NCBI GenBank assembly: GCA_035461385.1 | Contig: DATHVI010000009.1 | Location: 1 to 53,919 of the forward strand | Reading direction: 5' to 3' | Length of the DNA stretch: 53,919 bases | Origin: DATHVI01 sp035461385 | Lineage (GTDB): Bacteria; Actinomycetota; Thermoleophilia; Solirubrobacterales; 70-9 | Shown here: piece after piece, positions 1-7,230 of the stretch | Layout of the letters: each line of letters opens with the position of its first letter | Numbering within the stretch: position 1 is the first letter of the stretch | Notes under the pieces: generated by a model | The model's database searches: none | Seen by the model: only the letters and a program-made list of their open reading frames with translations | Told to the model about the DNA's origin: nothing | Program-made: the position numbers and the translations under genes

Positions 1-503
1 AGCACGCCGGAGCCCTTCGCCGCCAGGTAGCCGCCGACCTGGGCGAGATGGAGCGAGGCCGGATAGTGGGGGAACACATAGCCGCGCTCGTTGAGCCACT
101 CCTCGAGCGCGAGGCCCGGCACCCCGGCCTGCGCCCGGACCGTGAGGGCCTCCTCGTCGAGGTCGGAGATCCGGTCGAGTCCGCCGAGGTCGAGGACGAC
201 GCCGCCGGCATCGGGAACGGCGCCGCCCTGGCTCCCCGAGCCGCCGCCTCGCGGCACCACCGGCACCTGCTCCTCGACCGCCGCGGCGAGCACCGTGGCG
301 ACCTCGTCGGGGGTACTGGGCCGGACGACCGCGTCGGCGACCACCGCCCGGCCGGCCTTCGCGAGCGCCGCCGCCTTCCAGTAGGTGTCGAGTGAACGCG
401 CGCGCAGCTCGTCCTCGTCGCTGAGGACGGGAATCGCCCCCAGCCTGTCGATCAGCCGCCCGGCGCGGTTCGCCGCGGCGGTCGTCCTGGCTCCGTTCGC
501 CAT
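1..503 (-). CDS. FAD-binding oxidoreductase (FAD_binding_4 type), partial
   Basis: The reading frame opens at ATG (503-501) and is still open at the window edge, so only about 167 N-terminal residues are visible. They include a glycine-rich stretch PRGGGSGSQGG (about residues 74-84), which is the FAD pyrophosphate-binding signature of the vanillyl-alcohol oxidase/GlcD flavoprotein fold, followed by VLDLGGLDRI and PHYPASLHLAQVGGYLA, both typical of glycolate-oxidase/alkyl-DHAP-synthase relatives. A GGGAG Shine-Dalgarno lies 6-10 bases before the ATG. It lies 28 bases downstream of the isomerase gene on the same strand, so the two are probably one transcript. The family oxidises 2-hydroxy acids or aldonates or makes ether lipids. 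With the substrate domain missing, the substrate cannot be assigned. Confidence 0.8.
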   Translation of the reverse strand, partial: MANGARTTAAANRAGRLIDRLGAIPVLSDEDELRARSLDTYWKAAALAKAGRAVVADAVVRPSTPDEVATVLAAAVEEQVPVVPRGGGSGSQGGAVPDAGGVVLDLGGLDRISDLDEEALTVRAQAGVPGLALEEWLNERGYVFPHYPASLHLAQVGGYLAAKGSGV

Positions 504-531
504 CGATACTCCCTCGTCGTCTTGGTCGTTC

Positions 532-1419
532 CTACTTGATCAGCGGCAGGAGCTCCTGCGCGCAGCGCTCGACCAGCGAGCTGTAGAACTTCTCGCTCAG
601 CAGGTCGGAGCCGTGGTCCTCGATGAACTTCTTCTGCTCCGGGGTGATGTCGACCGGATCGGTCTCGATCGCGTCCGGATAGGGGTTCGCCGGAGTGCGG
701 TCGATCGGGGCGACGAACTCGACCGTGAGCGCGCCGTCGTAGCCGATCTCGCGCAGGATGTCGACGATGCGCTGCCAGTCCCAGCTCCCCATCCCGCAGG
801 CCATCCGGTTGTTGTCGGCGACGTGAAGGTCAACCAGCTTGTCGCCGGCGTCGCGGATCGCCTGATAGGGATCGGACTCCTCGATGTTGAGATGGAAGGT
901 GTCGAGGCAGACGCCGATCTCGGGGCTGACCGCCTCGGCGAGCGCGTGCGCCTGGGCGGCGCGGGAGATGAAGTAGGTCTCGAACCGGTTGATTGGCTCG
1001 ACCGCGAGCTTGATCCCCTCCTTCTGCGAGTGCTCGAAGATCTCGGTCAGGCCGTCGACCGCCCACTGCCACTCCTCCTCGGGGGTGGCGTCGGGGTTCA
1101 CCTTGCCGACCTCGCCGGGGACGATCGAGACCTCGTAGCCCTCGAGCTCCTTGACCATCGTCACCGTGTCCTTGACGTACTGGACCGTCTTCGCGCGGCC
1201 CTCCTCGCTCCCCTGGACCAGGTTGCGGCCCTCGACCATCAGCGTGATCGACCCCCAGCAGCGGATCCCGTTCTCCTTCAGGTACCCGAGCACTTCCTTG
1301 GTGTCGTACTGGTAGGGCTCGCCGCTGATCTCGATGCTCTCGTAGCCGTACTTGGCGAGCCTGCGGATCGTCGTCTCGATCGGCTCCGCCCGCATCCAGT
1401 TGTGCATCGACAGGTGCAT
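532..1419 (-). CDS. TIM-barrel sugar (phosphate) isomerase/epimerase
   Basis: This 295-residue protein has the xylose-isomerase-like/AP-endonuclease-2 TIM-barrel layout. Candidate metal ligands are in place: Glu in AVEPINRFET (about 140-149), Asp and His in CLDTFHLNIEE, His in DLHVADNNR and Glu in LTVEFV, the Glu-Asp-His-Glu set of tagatose/psicose 3-epimerases. The start is fixed by an AAGGAGGAG Shine-Dalgarno six bases before ATG. It is divergent from the Tm-1-like gene and upstream of the FAD oxidase. The family is known to isomerise or epimerise ketoses or related polyols. The context suggests a small carbohydrate or sugar-acid catabolic cluster under the neighbouring DeoR regulator. The exact substrate is unknown. 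Confidence 0.85.
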   Translation of the reverse strand: MHLSMHNWMRAEPIETTIRRLAKYGYESIEISGEPYQYDTKEVLGYLKENGIRCWGSITLMVEGRNLVQGSEEGRAKTVQYVKDTVTMVKELEGYEVSIVPGEVGKVNPDATPEEEWQWAVDGLTEIFEHSQKEGIKLAVEPINRFETYFISRAAQAHALAEAVSPEIGVCLDTFHLNIEESDPYQAIRDAGDKLVDLHVADNNRMACGMGSWDWQRIVDILREIGYDGALTVEFVAPIDRTPANPYPDAIETDPVDITPEQKKFIEDHGSDLLSEKFYSSLVERCAQELLPLIK

Positions 1420-1489
1420 CTATCTCCTCCTTCGTCGCGCGCGGCCGCCTGCCAGCCCGCAGCGCCAACCGATCAACAAGCTCGCACAG

Positions 1490-1533
1490 CATATTGCATT
1501 CGCGCGAAAGCCGTCAGGTTCTTGCATAATATG
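1490..1533. promoter_or_regulatory. AT-rich imperfect inverted repeat, possible DeoR operator
   Basis: The half-sites CATATTGCA (1490-1498) and TGCATAATATG (1523-1533) are inverted copies differing by a two-base insertion, 24 bases apart, in an otherwise GC-rich divergent intergenic region. The right half-site overlaps the -10 box of the Tm-1-like gene. This is where an autoregulating DeoR repressor encoded in the same operon would be expected to bind. Binding is inferred. Confidence 0.45.
1527..1532 (+). promoter_or_regulatory. -10 box TAATAT, leaderless promoter
   Basis: TAATAT ends nine bases before the ATG at 1542 and no Shine-Dalgarno is visible, so transcription probably starts at or next to the start codon. 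No good -35 is seen. Confidence 0.5.
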
Positions 1534-1541
1534 TCGTCCGA

Positions 1542-2807
1542 ATGAGCGATCCGCGGATAGTCGCGATCGGGACCCTCGACACCAAGGGCGCCGAGATCGC
1601 CTACGTGCGAGACCGGATCGAGGCGCTCGGGGGACGCCCGGTCGTGATCGACACGGGGATCCTCGGCGAGCCGAGATGCCCCGCCGACGTCACCCGCGAG
1701 GACGTCGCCCGCGCAGCCGGCTACAAGCTCGGCGAGGTCCAGGCGGCCGGCAGCCGCGGCGCTGCGGTCGAGCTGATGCAGGGCGGGCTCGCGTCGATCC
1801 TCGCCGAGATGCACGCCGCCGGTGAGCTCGACGGCGCGCTCTGCCTCGGCGGCGCCGAGGGGGCGCTGATCGGGGCGGCGGGGATGCAGGCGCTGCCGGT
1901 CGGGGTGCCGAAGCTGATCGTCTCCCCGAGCGCCTCGGGCCCGCGGGCCTTCGGGCCGTTCGTGGGCCGCCGCGACGTCACCGTGATGCATTCGGTGATC
2001 GACATCCTCGGGCTGAATCCGATCGCCCGGGCGGTTTTCGACAACGCCGTCGCCGCGGTGGTCGGGATGGCGCGCGACGCCGGCAGGCCGGTCGTCGACC
2101 TCGAGGCTCGAAGCGTCGGCGTGACGATGCTCGGCCAGACGACTCCGGGGGCGATGGCTGCCTGCGAGGTGCTCGAGGAGGCGGGGTGGACGCCGGTGAT
2201 CTTCCATGCCAACGGCGTCGGCGGGCCGGCGATGGAGGACCTGATCGCCGCGTCGTCGCTCGCCGGCGTGATCGAGCTCAGCATCTCCGAGCTCGCCAAC
2301 TCCCTCTTCGACGGGGTCCACGCGACCGACGAGCGCCGGATGACGGTTGCCGGCGAGCACGGCGTGCCGCAGGTCGTCACCCCGGGGTGCGCCGACTTCT
2401 TCAACCAGGGCGCGCTCGACACCGTGCCGGAGAAGTGGCGCGACCGGCGGCTCTACAAGCACAACCCGGTCGCGACGCTGGTCCGCCTCAGCCACGACGA
2501 GATGGTCGAGCTGGGGCGGATGATCGCCGGGCGGCTGAACGACGCCCGGGGCCCGGTCGCCGTCGTCGCCCCGACCCGCGGCTACTCGCTGATCGACGTC
2601 GAGGGCGGACCGCTGTGGGACCACGAGGCCGACCTGGCGCTGATCGAGACGCTCGAGCGCGAGCTCCGCGACGGGATCCCGGTCGAGCGCGTCGACCTCG
2701 CCGTCAACGACCCTGAGTTCGGGCGGATCACCGCCCGCAGGTTCGTCGAGATCGCGGGCGGGGGCGACGGCGCGGCCCCGGATCGGGGAGGATCACGCCC
2801 GTCATGA
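1542..2807 (+). CDS. Tm-1-like ATP-binding domain protein (UPF0261)
   Basis: This 421-residue protein begins with AIGTLDTKGAEIAYVRD, the characteristic N-terminal nucleotide-binding motif of the Tm-1/UPF0261 family, and continues with GGAEGALIG, CADFFNQG and ATRGYSLIDVEGG, all typical of that family. Plant Tm-1 uses this domain to inhibit tobamovirus replication. Bacterial members are metabolic proteins of poorly defined function, often next to TIM-barrel proteins. It overlaps the DeoR gene by four bases (ATGA), so the two are translationally coupled. The divergent isomerase and FAD oxidase probably work in the same pathway. The start follows a -10 box by nine bases, suggesting a leaderless message. 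Confidence 0.85.
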   Translation: MSDPRIVAIGTLDTKGAEIAYVRDRIEALGGRPVVIDTGILGEPRCPADVTREDVARAAGYKLGEVQAAGSRGAAVELMQGGLASILAEMHAAGELDGALCLGGAEGALIGAAGMQALPVGVPKLIVSPSASGPRAFGPFVGRRDVTVMHSVIDILGLNPIARAVFDNAVAAVVGMARDAGRPVVDLEARSVGVTMLGQTTPGAMAACEVLEEAGWTPVIFHANGVGGPAMEDLIAASSLAGVIELSISELANSLFDGVHATDERRMTVAGEHGVPQVVTPGCADFFNQGALDTVPEKWRDRRLYKHNPVATLVRLSHDEMVELGRMIAGRLNDARGPVAVVAPTRGYSLIDVEGGPLWDHEADLALIETLERELRDGIPVERVDLAVNDPEFGRITARRFVEIAGGGDGAAPDRGGSRPS

Positions 2808-3595
2808 GGGGCGCGCTGCGGAGGTCATCGATCATGGACCGGATCCGGCGCGACGGCGCGGCCGCCGTCGGCGAGCTCGCCCGCGACCTCGACGTCTCGC
2901 CGGCGACGATCCACCGCGACCTTCGGTCGCTCGCCGAGGAGGGCCTTGTCGAGCGGGTCCACGGCGGGGCCCGCCTGCCCGACAGCGAGCGGGCGACGCG
3001 GACCGCGTGGGCGAGCCGGCGGTCGCGAAACGCGGCCGCGAAGGCGCAGATCGCCCAGAAGGCTCTCGAGTGGATCGAGGACGGCTCGACCGTGTTCATC
3101 GACGCGTCGACAACCTGCGCGGCGCTCGCGACCGCGCTCGCCGCGAGCCCCGTCCGCTCGCTCACCCTGGTCACGAACTCGCCGGCGATCGCGGCCGAGT
3201 TCGATCACGACGGCGTCCACCTGATCGTCGCACCCGGCGAGGTCGACCAGAACCTGAGGATGATCGGCGGCCGCTGGACGGTCGAGTTCCTCGGTGGGCT
3301 CAACTTCGAGACCAGCTTCATCTCGGCGATCGGGATCACGCCCGACGCCGGCCTGTCGACCGCGCAGCGCAACATCTCCGACGTCCTGCGCGCCGTGCAT
3401 CGTGCCTCGAAGCAGACGCTCGCCCTGGTCGACTCGTCGAAGTACGGCATCCAGTCGCTGCTGCCGGTGCTCACCGTCGACGAGCTCGACACCGTGATCA
3501 TGGACGGCGACCTCCCCGAGCCGGCCCGCGCCGACCTCCGCGGCGCCGGCGCCGAGCTCGTGATCGCCGGCGAGGGCGCGATCCGCACTTCCTGA
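2804..3595 (+). CDS. DeoR/GlpR-family transcriptional repressor
   Basis: The 263-residue protein has an N-terminal DeoR winged helix-turn-helix (AVGELARDLDVSPATIHRDL followed by LVERVHGGA, about residues 21-54) and a C-terminal DeoRC sensor domain of sugar-phosphate-isomerase fold (FIDASTTCAALATAL, LVTNSPAIA, DSSKYG). Such proteins repress carbohydrate operons and release DNA on binding a phosphorylated sugar. The start codon overlaps the stop of the Tm-1-like gene, so it is cotranscribed and probably autoregulatory, acting at the inverted repeat at 1490-1533. An alternative start at 2834 (ATG) would shorten the N-terminus by ten residues. A hairpin terminator follows. Confidence 0.88.
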   Translation: MRGALRRSSIMDRIRRDGAAAVGELARDLDVSPATIHRDLRSLAEEGLVERVHGGARLPDSERATRTAWASRRSRNAAAKAQIAQKALEWIEDGSTVFIDASTTCAALATALAASPVRSLTLVTNSPAIAAEFDHDGVHLIVAPGEVDQNLRMIGGRWTVEFLGGLNFETSFISAIGITPDAGLSTAQRNISDVLRAVHRASKQTLALVDSSKYGIQSLLPVLTVDELDTVIMDGDLPEPARADLRGAGAELVIAGEGAIRTS

Positions 3596-3654
3596 GCCTC
3601 CGCGGCGGACGCTCGGAGCCTTCGCCGCCGATCGCGCTCGTGAACCGGAGGGGT

Positions 3655-3697
3655 GCGAGGCGGATCTTGCCGCTGACGGCGACAAGACCCGCCTCGC
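3655..3697. terminator. Bidirectional hairpin between convergent genes
   Basis: The 15-base arms at 3655-3669 and 3683-3697 pair with one mismatch, and the loop contains a nested GCCG/CGGC pair. It lies between the convergent ends of the DeoR and cupredoxin genes. Its core GAGGCGGATCTTG closely matches the palindrome at 49971-50013. Confidence 0.6.
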
Positions 3698-3721
3698 CCG
3701 CGACGCCGCGAGCGAACCTCG

Positions 3722-4444
3722 CTACCTGACGACCTTGAGCGTCGCCTTCGCGGTCCGCGTCGGCGCGTTCGCGGCGGTCGCGGTGAACGTGATCTTGACC
3801 TTCCTGCCCCTCGCCTTGGGCTTCGGCTTGAACTTGAACTTCGCCTGACGCTGGGCTCCAGGGGCGAGCGCGCCGAACGCCGCGCACCTGGTGCCCTTGA
3901 TCTTGACCAGCTTCTTCGGCGCCCTGGCGCAGACCCTCGTCGCCTGTGCGGTCGTGCCGCCGGTGTTGGCGAGCCTGGCGGTGATCGCCTTCACCTTGCC
4001 GACAGTCGCCTTGGCCCTCTTCGGCTTCACCGTAAGCCGCAGCGAGGTCGGCGGTCCGCCGACGTTGACCGTGCCGGTCATCCCCGTCCAGGCTCCGCCG
4101 GAGACGAACGAGTGCACCTTGCAGACGAAGGTCCACGTTCCCGACTGCTCGAACGTGTAGGAGACCGGATCGCCGCCCGGGCTCACCGGGCCGCTCGTGA
4201 CCTCGAAGCCCGCGGTGTCGGGAGCGTCGTCGGGCGCGAGCAGCCAAACGTCGTGTGGGAACCCGGCGTCAGAGGGGAAGTGCCATCTGATCTCGTCGCC
4301 GAAGGCGATCGCGAGCTGGTTCGGCTGCCAGCTCGAGGGCCGCGCGTCGACGTCGTGGGTCGCGCCGGGCGCCACCGCCGGGGCGATCGCCGCGATCGCC
4401 AGCGCGCCGAGCACCGTCGCGAGGCTGAGTCCCTGCCTGCTCAT
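3722..4444 (-). CDS. Secreted cupredoxin-domain protein
   Basis: The 240-residue product starts with a signal peptide (basic MSRQG, a hydrophobic run about residues 6-25, cut near PGATHD). A plastocyanin/azurin-like domain follows: His in FPHDVW and Cys/His/Met in FVCKVHSFV...GMTGTV form a complete type-1 copper set. From about residue 130 there is a Lys/Arg-rich Ig-like (CARDB/DUF11-type) beta domain ending at the C-terminus. It probably acts outside the membrane as an electron carrier or copper-binding protein. An AAGGAAGGAG Shine-Dalgarno precedes ATG. It is divergent from ctaG, a copper-related cytochrome oxidase assembly gene, which supports a respiratory or copper role. Confidence 0.82.
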   Translation of the reverse strand: MSRQGLSLATVLGALAIAAIAPAVAPGATHDVDARPSSWQPNQLAIAFGDEIRWHFPSDAGFPHDVWLLAPDDAPDTAGFEVTSGPVSPGGDPVSYTFEQSGTWTFVCKVHSFVSGGAWTGMTGTVNVGGPPTSLRLTVKPKRAKATVGKVKAITARLANTGGTTAQATRVCARAPKKLVKIKGTRCAAFGALAPGAQRQAKFKFKPKPKARGRKVKITFTATAANAPTRTAKATLKVVR

Positions 4445-4563
4445 CTGAGTCTCCTTCCTTCAGAGGACCGCCTCGGTGGGGCGGACCTGTCTACCCTCCC
4501 GGGAGCGTAGACCACCGTCCCCGACGGTCGGTCTGCGCCTCGGGGGCGGGTGCGGCGGCCGTC

Positions 4564-4569
4564 TACGAT
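4564..4569 (+). promoter_or_regulatory. -10 box TACGAT, leaderless promoter of ctaG-like gene
   Basis: TACGAT ends eight bases before the ATG at 4578 and there is no Shine-Dalgarno. Confidence 0.55.
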
Positions 4570-4577
4570 GAGTCCAG

Positions 4578-5480
4578 ATGCCGATCCTTGCCCACGTCGG
4601 CGGCGGCGCGTTCGACCCGCTCCAGGTGACGGCGCTGACCGTCGCGGGCGCCGCCTACGCGCTCCGCGCGACGACGCTTGCTCGCGAGCGTCGCCCGGCA
4701 CCGGCCTGGCGCGTCGCCTGCTTCTACTCCGGCCTCGGCGTGATCGCGGTCGCGCTGTTCACGCCGATCGGGCACATCGGCGAGGAGCTCGTCTTCGTCC
4801 ACATGATCCAGCACCTCCTGCTCGCCGACCTCGCGGCGCTGCTGATCGTCCTCGGGCTGACCAGGGCGCTGCTCCAGCCGGTGCTCGCGATCCGCGCCGT
4901 CGATCGCCTCCAGGTCCTCGCGCTGCCGATCGTCGCGCTGCCGCTGTGGATCGCCAGCCTCTACGTCTGGCACCTGCCGGCGCTGTACGACGCGGCGGTG
5001 ACGAGCGAGCTCGTCCACGCGTTGATGCACGCCTGCTTCCTCGGCTTCGGGATCCTGATCTGGATGCCGGTGTTCGGGCCGTTGCCGGTCCCGACCTGGT
5101 TCGGGGGTGGTGCCCAGCTCGCTTACACGGCCGTCGCCCGGCTCGCCGCGGCGGCGCTCGGCAACGTCCTGATGTGGTCGGGGACGGTGCTCTACCCCGC
5201 CTACGCCGCGGGCGAGGCCGAGCACGGGATCTCGCCGCTTGCCGACCAGAGCATCGCCGGGGCGATCATGATGGCCGAGGGGATGGTGGTGACGCTGGCG
5301 ATGCTCGCCTGGGTCGTGCTTCGCTGGGCGGCTCGCGACACCGAGAAGCAGCGCCTGCTCGACCTCGCCCAGGAGCGCGGCCTCGCCCTCGACGAGGGCC
5401 GCGCCGAGCGGGCGGTCGCCGCGGGGCACGGATCTCAGCTAGAAGAGAGGCTGCGCAGCGGGCAGCTCAGCCCGCCGTGA
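4578..5480 (+). CDS. ctaG: Cytochrome c oxidase assembly factor CtaG (caa3 type)
   Basis: This 300-residue polytopic membrane protein has about seven hydrophobic segments and the family histidines in FVHMIQHLLL (about 76-85), WHLPALYDAA and HALMHACFLGFG. The Bacillus-type CtaG family is needed for assembly of caa3-type cytochrome oxidase, probably for the CuA/CuB copper centre. The C-terminal 50 residues are charged and cytoplasmic. The start is chosen because a TACGAT -10 box lies eight bases upstream. A cupredoxin gene lies divergently next door, consistent with copper or respiratory function. No oxidase subunits are in the window. Confidence 0.85.
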   Translation: MPILAHVGGGAFDPLQVTALTVAGAAYALRATTLARERRPAPAWRVACFYSGLGVIAVALFTPIGHIGEELVFVHMIQHLLLADLAALLIVLGLTRALLQPVLAIRAVDRLQVLALPIVALPLWIASLYVWHLPALYDAAVTSELVHALMHACFLGFGILIWMPVFGPLPVPTWFGGGAQLAYTAVARLAAAALGNVLMWSGTVLYPAYAAGEAEHGISPLADQSIAGAIMMAEGMVVTLAMLAWVVLRWAARDTEKQRLLDLAQERGLALDEGRAERAVAAGHGSQLEERLRSGQLSPP

Positions 5481-5532
5481 GGCCGGCGTCGCCCGCCGCC
5501 CGACCTCGAGCCCGAACCGCTCGCACCATCGT

Positions 5533-7032
5533 TTGACCGGAAACAGATTCCTCTACCTGCTCGTCCTCGTCGTCGGCACCGGCAGCCTCGGCGCCGAGAT
5601 CGCCGCGGTGCGGCTGATGGCCCCGTTCTTCGGCGCTTCGACGATCGTCTGGGCGAACACGATCGGGATCGTCCTCGTCGCGCTCTCGATCGGCTACTGG
5701 CTCGGGGGCCGGCTCGCCGATCGCTACCCCGAGGTGAGGGCCCTCGGGCTGACGGTGATGGCGGCGGCGGCGCTGCTCGCCGTGGTCCCGTTCGTCGCCC
5801 GCCCGTTCTTCAACATCTCCGTCGACGCCCTCGACCGGATCGAGGCCGGCGCATTCGTCGGCTCGCTCGCCGCGGTGCTGGTGCTGATCGCGATCCCGAT
5901 CATCCTGATGGGAACGGTGTCACCGTGGGCGATCCGGATCGCGGTTCCCGACGTCGCGCACGCGGGGCGCGTCTCGGGGCGGATCTACGCGGTCTCGACC
6001 GTCGGCTCGCTGATCGGCGTCCTCGTCTCGGCACTGCTCCTGGTGCCGTTCGTCGGCACCCAGCGGACCTTCCTGATCTTCGCTGCGGCGATCGCGCTGA
6101 TCGGCGCCGCCGCGGCAGGCTGGCGCTACGCCGTCGTTCCGGTGATCGTCGCGGGGCTGATCGCGCTGCCGGTTGGCACCGTGAAGGCGACCGACCGCGG
6201 CGAGGTGATCTACGAGGCCGAGTCCGAGCACCAGTACATCCGGGTCATCGAGCGCGGCGAGGGGGAGCGGATCCTCGAGCTCAACGAGGGCCAGGCGATC
6301 CACTCGCTGTACCGGCCCGACAGCTACCTCACCGACGGAGTCTGGGACGGCTACCTGTTCCTGCCGTTCACATCGCTGCGCGAGCCGCCGGAACGGATCG
6401 CGATCCTCGGCAACGCTGCGGGGACCACCGCCCGCGCCTACGGCCACTACTTCCCCGCGGCCGAGATCGACGGGGTCGAGATCGACGCGGAGCTAGAGGA
6501 CGTGGGGCTCGAGTACTTCGACATGGGCTCGAACCCGAACCTGACGGTCCACATCGCCGATGCACGACCGTGGCTGCGACGCTCCGATGGCGGCTACGAC
6601 GTGATCATGGTCGACGCCTACCGCCAGCCCTACATCCCGTTCTACCTGACGACGACCGAGTTCTTCGAGCTCGCCCGCGACCGGCTCGCGCCCGGCGGAC
6701 TGGTGATCGTCAACGCCGGCCACCCGGAGGGCTCCGATGACCTCGAGAAGGTCCTTGGCCGGACGATGGACGAGGTCTTCGCGACCGTGATCCGCGACCC
6801 GATCAAGCCGACGAACACCCTGCTCGTCGGCTCCGACGGCCACGCCTCGGCGGAGCGGCTCGCCGAGGCGGCGCCCGAGCTCCCGGGCGAGCTGAGCCTG
6901 CTCGCGAGCCAGGCCGCCAGGCGGGTCGGCCCCAGACTCCCGGGCGGCTCCGTGTACACCGACGACCGCGCCCCGGTCGAGTGGTTGATCGACCGCTCGA
7001 TCCTCGGCTACGCCGCCGAGCAGGACGAGTGA
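5533..7032 (+). CDS. Membrane-fused spermidine synthase-like protein
   Basis: This 499-residue protein has an N-terminal half of about seven transmembrane segments (residues 5-215: LVLVVGTGSLGAEIAAVRLM, SIGYWLGGRLADRYP and so on) fused to a C-terminal Rossmann methyltransferase-like spermidine synthase domain (LELNEGQAIHS, ILGNAAGTTARAYG, DGVEIDAELEDVG, DARPWL, DVIMVDAYRQPYIP). This fused architecture is common in bacteria. In it the glycine-rich GGGDG of soluble SpeE is replaced by GNAAGTT, so aminopropyl transfer is not certain. The start codon is TTG, placed just before the first membrane segment, 52 bases after ctaG. A tiny gene overlaps its stop by GTGA. Confidence 0.82.
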   Translation: MTGNRFLYLLVLVVGTGSLGAEIAAVRLMAPFFGASTIVWANTIGIVLVALSIGYWLGGRLADRYPEVRALGLTVMAAAALLAVVPFVARPFFNISVDALDRIEAGAFVGSLAAVLVLIAIPIILMGTVSPWAIRIAVPDVAHAGRVSGRIYAVSTVGSLIGVLVSALLLVPFVGTQRTFLIFAAAIALIGAAAAGWRYAVVPVIVAGLIALPVGTVKATDRGEVIYEAESEHQYIRVIERGEGERILELNEGQAIHSLYRPDSYLTDGVWDGYLFLPFTSLREPPERIAILGNAAGTTARAYGHYFPAAEIDGVEIDAELEDVGLEYFDMGSNPNLTVHIADARPWLRRSDGGYDVIMVDAYRQPYIPFYLTTTEFFELARDRLAPGGLVIVNAGHPEGSDDLEKVLGRTMDEVFATVIRDPIKPTNTLLVGSDGHASAERLAEAAPELPGELSLLASQAARRVGPRLPGGSVYTDDRAPVEWLIDRSILGYAAEQDE

Positions 7033-7193
7033 GGCGATCGCCGCCGATGCGGCCGCGGCTCGGCGCCGTCGATCGCCTCCACGCGTGGCTGGTGACGGGC
7101 CCGCTCGGGCGCGTGGCCGCGTTCGCCTTCGACCTCGCCGCCGCCTGGTGGCGGTGGGCATGCCGGCGCGCCCACCCTGAGCGGACCCGCTGA
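7029..7193 (+). CDS. Small hypothetical protein, coupled to upstream gene
   Basis: A 54-residue frame begins with GTG overlapping the TGA of the spermidine-synthase-like gene (GTGA), an arrangement typical of translational coupling. The product is basic at both ends with an amphipathic or hydrophobic middle (DRLHAWLVTGPLGRVAAF and LAAAWWRWACRRA), so it may associate with the membrane. I do not recognise a family. The composition matches neighbouring genes, but the frame is short and could be fortuitous. Confidence 0.5.
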   Translation: MRRSPPMRPRLGAVDRLHAWLVTGPLGRVAAFAFDLAAAWWRWACRRAHPERTR

Positions 7194-7216
7194 TCGCGCG
7201 GCCGAGGGCCCATCTC

Positions 7217-7222
7217 TAAGGT
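7217..7222 (+). promoter_or_regulatory. -10 box TAAGGT, leaderless promoter of tig
   Basis: TAAGGT ends eight bases before the ATG at 7231. This favours that ATG over the in-frame TTG at 7222, which would lie inside the promoter. Confidence 0.55.
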
Positions 7223-7230
7223 TGAGGTCG

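Noticed and set aside
5533..7032. MFS transporter
   Set aside because: The N-terminal helices resemble a transporter, but the C-terminal Rossmann domain and overall length fit membrane-fused spermidine synthases.
7222..7230. TTG 7222 as the tig start
   Set aside because: The codon overlaps the -10 box; ATG 7231 sits at the spacing seen for other leaderless genes and matches the family N-terminus.
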